A DNA stretch of 26,941 bases from CAVPRW01 sp046727435 [NCBI: bacterium]. GTDB lineage: Bacteria > Tectomicrobia > Entotheonellia > J063. The notes below the pieces were generated by a model. It worked only from the letters and a program-made list of their open reading frames with translations, made no database searches and was not told where the DNA came from. The position numbers and the translations under genes were made by a program. The stretch spans positions 1-26,941 of the forward strand of contig JBKPCR010000182.1 of assembly GCA_046727435.1 (NCBI GenBank), written 5' to 3'. Below, one piece after another: positions 16,395 through 24,783 of this stretch. Numbering within the stretch: position 1 is the stretch's first letter; the number at the start of each line of letters is the position of its first letter.

Positions 16395-19156
16395 GATACG
16401 ACCCTCTCCGCAGAAGGCTTGATCACCGATCCTCCGGCGGGAGATGGACCGACAATCACCACCGATGACTGATCGATCGCAAGATACGTACGGGCAACGT
16501 GTTGGACCATCTCTGGCGTGATGGCCGCGATGTTCTGCGTGTAAGACTCAACCTCATGACAACCCAAACCATACCGTTCGTCGAATGCCAACATAGCTGC
16601 CAGCGCACTGTTCTTCTGGAACTCGATCTCGTAGTTGCCCACCAGATAGCGCTTGGCGCGCTCAACCTCCTGGGCGGTTGCCCCCTGCTCCCGCACCCGA
16701 AGCAACTCTTCCCTGATGCCATCGAGGGCCACCTCGGTTTTTTCAGGGCTGGTGGCAAGATAGACGAAGAAGATAAACGGATCGAGCCCCTCTAACGACC
16801 GTGCCGTCACCGTATACGCCAGGCTTTGTTTCTCGCGCAGCTCGACGAATAACCGCCCGCCTTGGCTAGCGAGAATCGACTCGAGTACCCTGAGCGCATA
16901 ACGATCGGGATGATGGAGACTGATCCCACGCATACCGACGATGATGTGCGTCTGTTCTTTGTTACGTTGGCAGATCACCGGGCCATTCACGGCTGAACGG
17001 ATCGATCTGCCCTGAGGTGGGAGATCAAGAACTGCCGGTTGCCATGACCTGAACAGCCGGTTGACGGCTTGGTGGATGTGGTCGGCCTCGACATCGCCGA
17101 CGATGGCCAGGACGAGGTTGTTGGGAATGGCGTAGCGCCGGTACCAGTGGAGCAAATCGTCGCGGGTCAGCTGTGTGATGGACTCCGGGGTGCCCAAGAT
17201 CCTGAGTCCATAAGGATGATCCGGAAAGAGGCGCTGAGCGCAGAGCGTGAATGCCACCTTGAACAGATCGTCGTCTTCGTGCTTCAACGCCGCTAGCAGA
17301 TCGGCCCGTTTTTTCTCCAATTCATCCGGTTCAAAGGTGGACTCACATAAAATGTCGGCCAGCAGTTCAAGCCCCTGCCCTAGGTCGCGACGAAGCACTT
17401 CAGCTGACACCCCAAAGCTACTCCGGCCAGCGAAGCCACTCAGGTCCCCCGCCATCGACTCAATTTCCTCAGCCAGGGCACGGGCCCGTCGATTCGCGGT
17501 CCCCTTCGTCACCATTTCGGCGACGAAATTCATCACCCCATTATGCGCCTCATCTTCCACCCACAAACCGCCGAGAAACACGGCCTGCATCGCGACTAAG
17601 GGGACAGCAGGATTCTCGCGCACCAGCAGCGTCATGCCGTTGTCCAAGAGGAATTTGTGTGTGTGCCTCGCGGCGGTGGCGCGTGACGGTCGCCGTCGTC
17701 TCGACGGTTGGGTGCGCGCCTGGACTGTCTGTGCAATGCGTTCGCAGGTGACGTGCACGCCATCGGCGTGGGGCACGAAGAACCCCACAGTGAGATTCGT
17801 TGGCGTAAGATACGTGCGTGCCACACGCTGGATATCTTGCGGGGTCGTACGGGCAATCGCCTTGAGATAGCGCGACTCGTAGGCGAGATCGGCAAGGATG
17901 ACGCCGAAATAACCTAATTGCGACGCTTGCCCCTGAACCGTCTCGCGCTGGTAGATAAATTCACTTTCGAGGTTCCGCTTCGCGCGGTCCAGCTCAGCCG
18001 TCAGAACCCCGTCGCGTTGCACACGCTCGACTTCGGCCAAAATCCCCGTCAACGCGTTCTGCCACCGTTCCTCTTGCAGCGTCGCACCAATCACCAGGAG
18101 TCCCGGATCTTTGGGCAAGAATGGGTAGGTATAGACGGCGTGCACCAGCTCCTGCTCAGCTTTGACGGTTTGATAGAGACGTGAGCTTTCACCACCCCCG
18201 AGGATAAATGACAGGAGATCGATGGCATAGCTATCTTTGTGCAGCACCCCTGGGACGTGATAGGCGACATCCAAGAGTGTCTCTTGAATATCATCGGTGA
18301 GAACGACCATGCGCAGTTCGCCTTGCGCCGGCTCTTGCAGAATCTCCAACGCCGGTAGCGTCTGTGGCTGAAAATCCTGAAAGGCGGCTTGGATACGGGG
18401 CAACACTGCCATAGAGTCGAAATCGCCGGCGACGACTAGGGTCATATTATTGGGCACATACCAGGTGTTGAAAAAGCTCAGAATTTGCTCGCGACTGAAG
18501 CTTTTGACCGTCTGTTCGCTGCCGATCACCGGCCGCCGGTAGGGATGACGCTGATAGCTAGTGGCGAACAACGCTTCGGTCAACTTGCGGCTGGGGATAT
18601 CCTCACCGCGCTTAATTTCTTCAAGCACAACCTCTTGCTCTTTACGCAGCTCGTCGGGGTCGAAGGCGGAGTGCTGAATCGCATCGGCCATGACAGCGAG
18701 ACCGGTATCCAAGTATCGGCTCGCCAGGGTAATGTGGTATACCGTATGATCAAACGAGGTAAAAGCATTGATATCGCCACCAGAGCCTTCGATTTCTTGG
18801 GCGATTTCCCCGACGCCACGTGTCATCGTGCCCTTAAAGAGCATGTGTTCGTACACATGCGAGATGCCAGCCTGGGCATTCCCCTCGTAGATGCTCCCGA
18901 CCTGTACCCACATATTCAAGGCGACCACAGGAGCGCTGTGATTTTCCTGCAGAAGCACGGTTAGGCCATTGTTAAGGATGAAACGCTGTGGCTTTGCGGC
19001 GGATCTGCGAGGCCTTACAGCTGAGCGATTTATCGCTGTCATCGCTGGGTGGGATGGGATAACTCTGCGTGGGAACCACATGAGCGAATGTTTCGAGGCT
19101 AGCACAGCATGGGGCACTGTAGATATCTGACCAACATTACATGCCATCTCGTCCAT
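16391..19156 (-). CDS. Fused M16 (insulinase/pitrilysin-type) zinc metallopeptidase, active plus inactive half
   Basis: A 921-residue protein made of two M16 halves. The first carries the inverted zinc motif HVYEH (H100, E103, H104) with the downstream Glu in the EVVLEEIKRGED segment. The second half begins near residue 490 (KFLLDNGMTLLVRENPAVPL) and has NFVAE where the zinc motif should be, so it is the non-catalytic partner half that closes the chamber. A basic linker rich in Arg (TQPSRRRRPSRATAARH) joins them. GAGGG lies 7 bases before the ATG at 19156. The first 50 or so residues look unlike a standard signal peptide, and starts at Met26 or Met39 are possible. Such enzymes degrade peptides. 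Its position directly upstream of the proteasome operon invites, but does not prove, a role in clearing proteasome products. Confidence 0.9.
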   Translation of the reverse strand: MDEMACNVGQISTVPHAVLASKHSLMWFPRRVIPSHPAMTAINRSAVRPRRSAAKPQRFILNNGLTVLLQENHSAPVVALNMWVQVGSIYEGNAQAGISHVYEHMLFKGTMTRGVGEIAQEIEGSGGDINAFTSFDHTVYHITLASRYLDTGLAVMADAIQHSAFDPDELRKEQEVVLEEIKRGEDIPSRKLTEALFATSYQRHPYRRPVIGSEQTVKSFSREQILSFFNTWYVPNNMTLVVAGDFDSMAVLPRIQAAFQDFQPQTLPALEILQEPAQGELRMVVLTDDIQETLLDVAYHVPGVLHKDSYAIDLLSFILGGGESSRLYQTVKAEQELVHAVYTYPFLPKDPGLLVIGATLQEERWQNALTGILAEVERVQRDGVLTAELDRAKRNLESEFIYQRETVQGQASQLGYFGVILADLAYESRYLKAIARTTPQDIQRVARTYLTPTNLTVGFFVPHADGVHVTCERIAQTVQARTQPSRRRRPSRATAARHTHKFLLDNGMTLLVRENPAVPLVAMQAVFLGGLWVEDEAHNGVMNFVAEMVTKGTANRRARALAEEIESMAGDLSGFAGRSSFGVSAEVLRRDLGQGLELLADILCESTFEPDELEKKRADLLAALKHEDDDLFKVAFTLCAQRLFPDHPYGLRILGTPESITQLTRDDLLHWYRRYAIPNNLVLAIVGDVEADHIHQAVNRLFRSWQPAVLDLPPQGRSIRSAVNGPVICQRNKEQTHIIVGMRGISLHHPDRYALRVLESILASQGGRLFVELREKQSLAYTVTARSLEGLDPFIFFVYLATSPEKTEVALDGIREELLRVREQGATAQEVERAKRYLVGNYEIEFQKNSALAAMLAFDERYGLGCHEVESYTQNIAAITPEMVQHVARTYLAIDQSSVVIVGPSPAGGSVIKPSAERVVS

Positions 19157-19383
19157 CGACGACCCTCAAATAATTGACCACCCACAGCGCTGCGAGCCAT
19201 GACGCATCTGCATCGCTTGCTGCGTTGTCAAACCCTACCACACCTACCTATCGACGGGCAAGCAAATTCTTGGCAAAACTATGCACCATCGCGGCTTTTC
19301 CCCACATCCAGTGAGTCGCAGGCAAAGGCTATTACATCATAGCAAAAGGCCGTGGTGCGAGCGTTGGAAACAAGGCGTGGCGA
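19157..19383. other. Gap of 227 bases between queA and the M16 peptidase gene
   Basis: No reading frame or RNA gene that I can support. On the minus strand there is a TTGACA at about 100 bases before the M16 start, but without a good -10 at the right distance, and a TGCTATGAT extended -10-like run nearer queA. A promoter for the peptidase gene could lie here, but I cannot pin it down. Confidence 0.4.
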
Positions 19384-20442
19384 TCAGAGGATCAACATCG
19401 CGTCACCGTAACTATAAAAGCGGTAGCGCTGGGCGATAGCTTCGCCGTACGCGGCGAAAATCCGCTCACGCCCTGCCAAGGCCATGGTTAGGAGTAATGG
19501 CGTCGAGCGCGGTAGGTGAAAATTAGTCAGGAGGCTATCGACGATCTTGAAGCGGTAACCCGGATAAATGAACAGGGTAGTATCGCCCTCCAGGTAACGC
19601 ATCCGTCCGTCCGCAGCAACCGCTGATTCCAGCGCACGCGTGGTGGTGGTGCCCACGGCGATCAGGCGCTTACCCGTCGTCTTGGCAGCCTCGAGTGCGG
19701 CAGCGGTAGCGGGTGGGATCCAATAGTGTTCCGCATCCATGGTATGGGCTTCGACCGCAGGACTACGCAGTGGTCGAAACGTTCCTGGCCCAACATGGAG
19801 GGTGATCGCCCGAATCTCAACGCCCTTTTCCTGCAGTCGACGGAGCAGGGAGCGCGTGAGATGGAGGCCGGCGGTCGGAGCTGCCACCGAGCCCTGATGT
19901 TTGGCATATACGGTTTGATAGCGCCGACGATCACTCAGAGTGGCATTGCTGATTGCAGCGTCGTGATCGTTCGGGCGTTTAATATAGGGTGGGAGAGGGA
20001 CACGTCCAGCACGCCTCAACCAAGAGCGAAAGTTGCCCCTGCCGCGAAATTCGACCTGGCGCGTCCCTGCAGCGTCTGATGCACCAACCACCGCGATCCA
20101 GTCGGTGTCAGCGAAGATCACCTCGGCGCCCACGGCTAGCCGCTGCGATGGTTTAACCAGCGCCTGCCACCGCTGAGCTCCCTCCGGTCGAACGAGCAAG
20201 ATTTCCACTCTGCCGCCGGTGTCCCGCCGCCGCCCCAGCAAGCGTGCCGGAAAAACCTTGGTGTTATTGACCACCAGCACATCCTGCGGGGTCAGCAGGG
20301 TGACAAGGTCTCGGACCTGCGCATGCACCAAGCTCGACTGGGTCCGGTCCACAATCAGCATACGGGCGCGGTCCCGTACCTTCAACGGATGCTGCGCGAC
20401 CAGCTCAGCCGGGAGATCGTAATCGCTTTCATTTAGCTGCAT
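19384..20442 (-). CDS. queA: S-adenosylmethionine:tRNA ribosyltransferase-isomerase QueA
   Basis: Transfers and rearranges the ribosyl part of SAM onto preQ1-modified tRNA to make epoxyqueuosine. From the ATG at 20442 it has 352 residues and begins MQLNESDYDLPAELVAQHPL, the standard QueA start. Family blocks seen are DRARMLIVDR, VLVVNNTKVFPARLLGRR, PPYIKRP, YQTVYAKHQGSVAAPTAGLH, LHVGPGTFRPL and TNFHLPRSTPLLL. The frame stays open upstream to 20550 without family-like sequence, so the inner start was chosen despite a weak ribosome-binding site. It follows the DUF2905 gene at 108 bases in the same direction. Confidence 0.96.
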   Translation of the reverse strand: MQLNESDYDLPAELVAQHPLKVRDRARMLIVDRTQSSLVHAQVRDLVTLLTPQDVLVVNNTKVFPARLLGRRRDTGGRVEILLVRPEGAQRWQALVKPSQRLAVGAEVIFADTDWIAVVGASDAAGTRQVEFRGRGNFRSWLRRAGRVPLPPYIKRPNDHDAAISNATLSDRRRYQTVYAKHQGSVAAPTAGLHLTRSLLRRLQEKGVEIRAITLHVGPGTFRPLRSPAVEAHTMDAEHYWIPPATAAALEAAKTTGKRLIAVGTTTTRALESAVAADGRMRYLEGDTTLFIYPGYRFKIVDSLLTNFHLPRSTPLLLTMALAGRERIFAAYGEAIAQRYRFYSYGDAMLIL

Positions 20443-20550
20443 TGGCGTCTTGTTATTGTCATGGTCAGTCACTTTTTGCCAGCTGCCGTTGGCAGGGCAC
20501 GCGCAGAGGGCCTCGCCGCGTACGCTTGTGGCCATGACCCGAATGGGCAC

Positions 20551-20775
20551 CTATCGTCGAGAAAATAGGTACAACACCAACGAGAGGATTACACTGATGA
20601 GGATCGATGTGGTCAGTGGGAAGACAAACGTGAAGTTACGTCGCTCGACATAGATATCCCCCGGCAGCCTGCCGAGCCAAGGAATCTTGCCGACCAGGAC
20701 AATGGCCGCGCCGATAATGATCAGGAGGCCGCCGAGCGCGATAAGCAATTTTCCCACTCCGCTGAGCGGCATCAT
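20551..20775 (-). CDS. DUF2905 small membrane protein
   Basis: About 74 residues with two membrane segments: one near the N-terminus ([20 protein letters not shown]) and one near the C-terminus ([19 protein letters not shown]). Between them lies the conserved family signature [15 protein letters not shown] followed by the NFTFVFPL stretch. The function of the family is unknown. The ATG at 20775 overlaps the ruvB stop (ATGATG), so it is translationally coupled to ruvB. Genes of this family commonly sit between ruvB and queA, as here. Confidence 0.9.
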   Translation of the reverse strand: MMPLSGVGKLLIALGGLLIIIGAAIVLVGKIPWLGRLPGDIYVERRNFTFVFPLTTSILISVILSLVLYLFSRR

Positions 20776-21830
20776 GGTTGTTCTTCTCGCTCCCACAGAT
20801 GCCCCTGGGCAGTGTCGACGCCCGCGACTTTGGCCACGCGTCCAAAATGCTGATACGCCCGCAGCGTCACCACCCGCCCGCGCGGTGTGCGATCGAGGAA
20901 CCCCCGTTGCATGAGAAAAGGTTCGTAGATGTCCTCGATGGTGTCGCGCTCCTCGCTGATGGCTGAAGACAGGGTTTCGATGCCGACTGGCCCACCGCTA
21001 AATTTATCGATGATGGTGAGGAGTAATTTCCGATCCATGGCGTCCATGCCCAGTTCATCGACTTCCAACAGCCGTAAGGCACGATCCGCGACATCTTGGG
21101 TGATAACGCCGTCGGCTCGGACCTGGGCATAGTCGCGGACTCGCCGCAGCAGTCGATTAGCCACGCGTGGGGTGCCACGCGAGCGCCGGCTGATCTCCCA
21201 GATCCCTTGGTCTTGCGCCGCCACCCCGAGGACGGCTGCCGAGCGCACCAGAATGTCGCGCAACTCCCCATCGCTGTAATAATCGAGCCGGCTGACCACC
21301 CCGAAACGATCCCGCAACGGTGAGGTCAGGAGACCCGCACGAGTGGTGGCTCCAATCAAGGTGAAGCGTGGCAGGTCGAGCTTCAGCGTGCGTGCACTTG
21401 GTCCCTGACCAACGACCAGATCAAGTTGGTAGTCTTCCATCGCCGGGTACAGAGCCTCTTCCACGATTGGGTGCAGGCGATGGATTTCATCGATGAACAG
21501 GACATCGCCGGAATTGAGGTTGGTCAAGATCGCAGCCAGGTCGCCCGGACGCTCCAGGACGGGACCAGAGGTCGAACGAATGCTGACCCCTAACTCAGCG
21601 GCGATGATGTGTGCGAGCGTTGTCTTCCCCAGTCCGGGTGGGCCATACAGCAGCACATGGTCGAGGGCCTCGGCGCGTTGTTTGGCAGCGGTGATGAAAA
21701 TCTCCAGTCGCTCCTTGAGGTTTATTTGCCCCACATATTCTTGCAGCCGACGCGGCCGCAGTTGCACGTCAGCGGTGCGATCTTCCTCAGTGGAGACCGG
21801 AGTCACCAGGCCGCGTGGGGGCACTCGCAT
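20772..21830 (-). CDS. ruvB: Holliday junction branch-migration helicase RuvB
   Basis: Hexameric AAA+ motor that drives branch migration with RuvA. From the ATG at 21830 it has 352 residues. Walker A GPPGLGKT is at 63-70 and Walker B FIDEIH at 113-117. The family-specific blocks [51 protein letters not shown] and [17 protein letters not shown] are all present. The frame remains open upstream through the end of ruvA, but the start one base after the ruvA stop fits the family. It is followed by an ATGA overlap with the DUF2905 gene. Confidence 0.97.
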   Translation of the reverse strand: MRVPPRGLVTPVSTEEDRTADVQLRPRRLQEYVGQINLKERLEIFITAAKQRAEALDHVLLYGPPGLGKTTLAHIIAAELGVSIRSTSGPVLERPGDLAAILTNLNSGDVLFIDEIHRLHPIVEEALYPAMEDYQLDLVVGQGPSARTLKLDLPRFTLIGATTRAGLLTSPLRDRFGVVSRLDYYSDGELRDILVRSAAVLGVAAQDQGIWEISRRSRGTPRVANRLLRRVRDYAQVRADGVITQDVADRALRLLEVDELGMDAMDRKLLLTIIDKFSGGPVGIETLSSAISEERDTIEDIYEPFLMQRGFLDRTPRGRVVTLRAYQHFGRVAKVAGVDTAQGHLWEREEQP

Positions 21831-21831
21831 G

Positions 21832-22452
21832 TCACTCGCCTTTCTCTTGGCCCAGGAAGCGTAGCGCGTCCCGGAGTAATTCCTTGAGGGCCGGCATCTG
21901 CCCCGGCTCTGTGGGGCGCAGCACCTGCCGCATGGCGCGCTCGGCAACGACACGTGGGTAGCCGAGATTTTGCAGCGCCGTTACGGCGTCGGCCACCACC
22001 TCCTGAGCATGGCCTCGGGGTCTCAAGCCATCCCCCAGCTCGGGCTTGCCCTTGGCGAGTTTCTCGCGCAATTCGAGGATCATGCGTTCGGCCGTCTTGC
22101 GTCCTACACCTGGTACTGCGCTCAGGCGTTGCACATCCCCCTCGATGATGGCCTGTTGGAGATCGCCAGCGCTCATGCCTGACAGCATGGCCAGCGCTAG
22201 CTTCGGACCCACCTTCGTCACCCGTAGCAAGGCGTCGAAGAGGTCACGTTCGTCGACGGTCAGGAAGCCAAAGAGCTGAAAGGTGTCCTCCCGAACATAG
22301 GTATGGATAAGTATCGACACCGAGGCATCGATCTCAGGAAGGTCGTAGTAGGTGGACAGAGGGATGGAGACACGGTATCCGACGTCGCGAACGTCGAGCA
22401 CGATGTGATCGACGGCTTTCGTGACCACGGTTCCGGTCAACCTGGCGATCAT
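21832..22452 (-). CDS. ruvA: Holliday junction-binding protein RuvA
   Basis: Tetrameric protein that clamps the four-way junction and recruits RuvB. From the ATG at 22452 it has 206 residues starting MIARLTGTV. It shows the N-terminal OB domain ([18 protein letters not shown]), the helix-hairpin-helix pair with [20 protein letters not shown] and [23 protein letters not shown], and the C-terminal RuvB-binding domain ([20 protein letters not shown]). The start overlaps the ruvC stop in ATGA. Confidence 0.97.
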   Translation of the reverse strand: MIARLTGTVVTKAVDHIVLDVRDVGYRVSIPLSTYYDLPEIDASVSILIHTYVREDTFQLFGFLTVDERDLFDALLRVTKVGPKLALAMLSGMSAGDLQQAIIEGDVQRLSAVPGVGRKTAERMILELREKLAKGKPELGDGLRPRGHAQEVVADAVTALQNLGYPRVVAERAMRQVLRPTEPGQMPALKELLRDALRFLGQEKGE

Positions 22453-22976
22453 GAGTGTGAACGGCTCGCCAGCGGGCGATCGAGCGCTGATCGAAGGCGC
22501 CGCCCGTGTAGGTGGCATAGCGCTACCGCTAGCGCATCCGCGGCGTCCTCGGCTGGCATTGGTCCGCGTATGTTCAGCAATACCTGTACCATGGCTTGCA
22601 CCTGACGCTTGTCGGCGCGGCCATACCCGACGACCGCTTGTTTGATCTCTAGGGGACTATAGGCAACGACCTCAAGCCCGACCACAGCCGCCGCCAGCAA
22701 GGTGACACCCCGCGCATGTGCCAGTGTGACCGCACTACGGACATTCTTGGCAAAAAAGAGCTCCTCAACGGCGAGGATGTCTGGATGATGGGTGTCCAGG
22801 CACACCTGCAGGGCGGTGTAAATCGTCTGGAGTTTGTCAGGGAGGGCGAGCGATGGCCGGGGCGAGATCACACCCCAAGCGAGAGCCACAGGCTGTCCCC
22901 CCTGCTCGGTTACGACGCCGTATCCAGTGTGTTGCGTGCCCGGATCAACACCGATGACCACTGCGGCCGATGCCAC
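22449..22976 (-). CDS. ruvC: Holliday junction resolvase RuvC
   Basis: Dimeric endonuclease that cuts Holliday junctions symmetrically. The 175 residues carry the acidic catalytic set D11 (IGVDPGTQHTGYG), E71 (AVEELFFAKN), D144 and D147 (PAEDAADALAVALCH), matching D7, E66, D138 and D141 of the E. coli enzyme. The start codon is GTG at 22976, three bases after the yebC stop, with GAGGTG 6 bases upstream. The C-terminus beyond the last motif is short and basic. Confidence 0.96.
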   Translation of the reverse strand: MASAAVVIGVDPGTQHTGYGVVTEQGGQPVALAWGVISPRPSLALPDKLQTIYTALQVCLDTHHPDILAVEELFFAKNVRSAVTLAHARGVTLLAAAVVGLEVVAYSPLEIKQAVVGYGRADKRQVQAMVQVLLNIRGPMPAEDAADALAVALCHLHGRRLRSALDRPLASRSHS

Positions 22977-22979
22977 CCG

Positions 22980-23723
22980 CTACACCTCAGCCATCACCTC
23001 ATCGGGGATGTCGAAGTTGGCATATACATTTTGCACGTCGTCGTGCTCTTCCAGCTCATCCATCAGCTTCAGGAGTTGGCGGGCTTGGCTGCCCTCAAGC
23101 CGTACCGTGGTCTGGGGGAGTAGGCTGATTTCGGAACTGCTGGGCTCGATGCCCTTGGTGCTAATGCCCTGCTTAACCGACTCAAAATCCTCCACCGAGG
23201 TGATCACTTCGTACATCGCATCAGCCGGCCGGACATCTTCGGCTCCAGCTTCGAGCGCGATATCGAAGAGTTCGTCCTCGTCGACCTTGTCTTTATCGAC
23301 GACGATTAGACCCTTCTTCTGGAACATCCAGGCCACACAACCCGATTCACCGAGGTTGCCGCCATTTTTGGAGAAGATTTTCCGGATCTCGGCCACGGTG
23401 CGATTGCGGTTGTCGGTTAAGACCGTCACGATCATCGCCACGCCACCCGGACCATAGCCTTCGTAGGTGATCTCCTCATAGTTCACCCCAGGCAGTTCAC
23501 CGGTGCCTTTCATAATGGCGCGTTGCATCGTGTCCTGGGGCATGTTGACCGCCTTGGCTTTGAGCATAGCCGTCCGCAAGCGCGGGTTCATATCGGCGTC
23601 GCCACCCCCCATGCGCGCGGCCACGGTCAACTCTTTGATCACCTTGGTGAACATGGCACCGCGCTTGGCATCCTGGGCCGCTTTCTTATGCTTGATGGTG
23701 CTCCACTTCGAATGACCGGACAT
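22980..23723 (-). CDS. yebC: YebC/TACO1-family translation factor or regulator
   Basis: 247-residue protein beginning [20 protein letters not shown], the hallmark N-terminus. It also has [55 protein letters not shown] and [16 protein letters not shown]. YebC proteins have been described both as DNA-binding regulators, including of ruv genes, and as ribosome-associated factors that relieve stalling at proline runs. Position alone cannot choose between these roles. It is first in the yebC-ruvC-ruvA-ruvB-DUF2905 chain and has a near-perfect ribosome-binding site (GGGAGGTGA, 6 bases before ATG). Confidence 0.96.
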   Translation of the reverse strand: MSGHSKWSTIKHKKAAQDAKRGAMFTKVIKELTVAARMGGGDADMNPRLRTAMLKAKAVNMPQDTMQRAIMKGTGELPGVNYEEITYEGYGPGGVAMIVTVLTDNRNRTVAEIRKIFSKNGGNLGESGCVAWMFQKKGLIVVDKDKVDEDELFDIALEAGAEDVRPADAMYEVITSVEDFESVKQGISTKGIEPSSSEISLLPQTTVRLEGSQARQLLKLMDELEEHDDVQNVYANFDIPDEVMAEV

Positions 23724-23761
23724 CTCTTGTCACCTCCCTTGACTGCGCGGGATATCCAGGT

Positions 23762-23775
23762 GCGTCGCATGACGC
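23762..23775. repeat. Inverted repeat in the yebC leader
   Basis: GCGTC-GCAT-GACGC, a 5 bp perfect stem with a 4-base loop, lies between the yebC promoter candidate and its ribosome-binding site. It could be a small operator or leader hairpin. No further copies were noticed. Confidence 0.3.
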
Positions 23776-23810
23776 GGGCCAGCCAAAAGTCCTGCAAAAA
23801 GAGCGCCCTC

Positions 23811-23839
23811 ACTGTATCAAAGGTGCTCTGGTTTGTAAA
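23811..23839 (-). promoter_or_regulatory. Promoter candidate of the yebC-ruvCAB operon
   Basis: On the minus strand TTTACA (23839-23834), a 17-base spacer and TACAGT (23816-23811) lie about 90 bases before the yebC start. The -35 matches consensus at 5 of 6 bases and the -10 at 4 of 6. No LexA-box-like sequence was recognised near it. Confidence 0.45.
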
Positions 23840-23946
23840 GGGGGAACCTGGGCCTCTGTCCGGGGCGCTGGCCGCCTCTTGCCTTGGGCTTGATACGCTT
23901 TCGGCGACCCCGATAATGGGGACATCTGCAGATTATCGGCTGTTCC

Positions 23947-24388
23947 CTATGGCTCGGCCAGACGGACATGTGCGAATGGCTGGTAGCCCTCACTCCGATA
24001 CAACGCGTGATATTCGTGCAGATTCTGCAGCTCCTGCGCGATGTCACCCGCTCCTACATCGCTTAGCTTGCTCCCAGAGAGCAGGTCTTCCGCTGACCAT
24101 TTTGGCGGCGTGCAGCACGTTGTTGAGTATGCGTTCCGGTGCTGAGCCGTCAGCGAGAATCCATGTGTGCTCGTCGCCCCTGAGGCGGGCACCAAACCCC
24201 TTCGCGTCCACTACCCAGATGCAGCGATCGCCGACGACAATGGTATCCACGTCACAAGGTAATTCACTAGTCGTGAACTGCGCATTACCGAAGACGACTC
24301 AGTTATCAGGCAGGGCGTGCTGAAGATAATCGAGCACCTTTTGCTCGCCGCGGGTTATGGCCTCACCGACAGGGAAGAACCGTGCCAT
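23947..24388 (-). pseudogene. Decayed NERD (nuclease-related) domain gene
   Basis: From an ATG at 24388 the minus strand reads MARFFPVGEAITRGEQKVLD, continues to LPDN, hits an in-frame TGA, then continues in the same frame with VVFGNAQFTTSELPCDVDT and IVVGDRCIWVVDAKGFGARL. The D-x-I-V-V-G and V-V-D-A-K-G strands are the core of the NERD fold, with the catalytic-type Asp and the D-x-K pair. A frameshift near 24081-24090 then moves the reading to a second frame with SKLSDVGAGDIAQELQNLHEY and SEGYQPF, which soon stops at 23947. Intact relatives carry further domains such as kinase or helicase parts, which are gone here. The TGA may replace a Trp codon. The family call comes from motif recognition, not from a search. 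Confidence 0.7.
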
Positions 24389-24457
24389 GAGGAGGCCCCG
24401 ACCTCCAACGCGTCTGAAGACCTGAGAGCCCCCCTTGGAATATTGCAGATTTCCCGC

Positions 24458-24485
24458 AGTGTATCGCCCTCTGCAAGGGTGTCAA
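24458..24485 (-). promoter_or_regulatory. Strong promoter sequence in front of the NERD remnant
   Basis: On the minus strand TTGACA (24485-24480), a perfect -35, is separated by 16 bases from TACACT (24463-24458), about 70 bases before the ATG of the decayed gene. The promoter outlived the gene or the gene decayed recently. Transcription would run towards yebC. Confidence 0.5.
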
Positions 24486-24783
24486 GGGCTTTTTCACAGA
24501 TTGACAACGTGATCCGCAGGCCAGCTGTCTAGTCTGTGGTAGGATGGCGTCTCAGACGGTCCTATAACCGTTTTTTCGGCCTCATGAAGAGTTATTGTAG
24601 ATTATCGTGTTGCCTCGTCTTGCACGTACGCTAGAAGAAGAGCGGTGTGGCCATGCTATGGAACACCACTATACCCGCCGCCGCACGGCTGCCCAGAACT
24701 GTGGCGTGGTCAGCCGTGGAGGCCTTGCTAGCTAGACCAACCACGAAAGGTACACAAGCTATAAAGTAGTATAGGGAGATGAC
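24486..24783. other. Non-coding stretch before the amidohydrolase gene
   Basis: No supported gene. A plus-strand TTGACA at 24501-24506 faces the minus-strand TTGACA at 24480-24485, giving an inverted TGTCAA/TTGACA pair, but no good plus-strand -10 is found at the right spacing. Nearer the amidohydrolase, TATAAAG and TATAGG occur 15-25 bases before the ATG, which could hold a -10, without a convincing -35. A 38-codon frame from about 24655 has no features. Confidence 0.4.

Noticed and set aside
21831-21953. Longer RuvB starting inside ruvA
   Set aside because: The added 41 residues read through the conserved C-terminal codons of ruvA in another frame and are Arg/Ser/Cys-rich. The start at 21830 fits the family.
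23523-24323. Long plus-strand reading frame of 266 codons across the yebC start and the NERD remnant
   Set aside because: It lies antisense to the well-conserved start of yebC and to the NERD remnant, and its composition (Arg/Ser/His/Pro-rich) has no family-like blocks.
24655-24768. 38-codon plus-strand frame before the amidohydrolase gene
   Set aside because: No ribosome-binding site and no similarity I recognise. Length is expected by chance.
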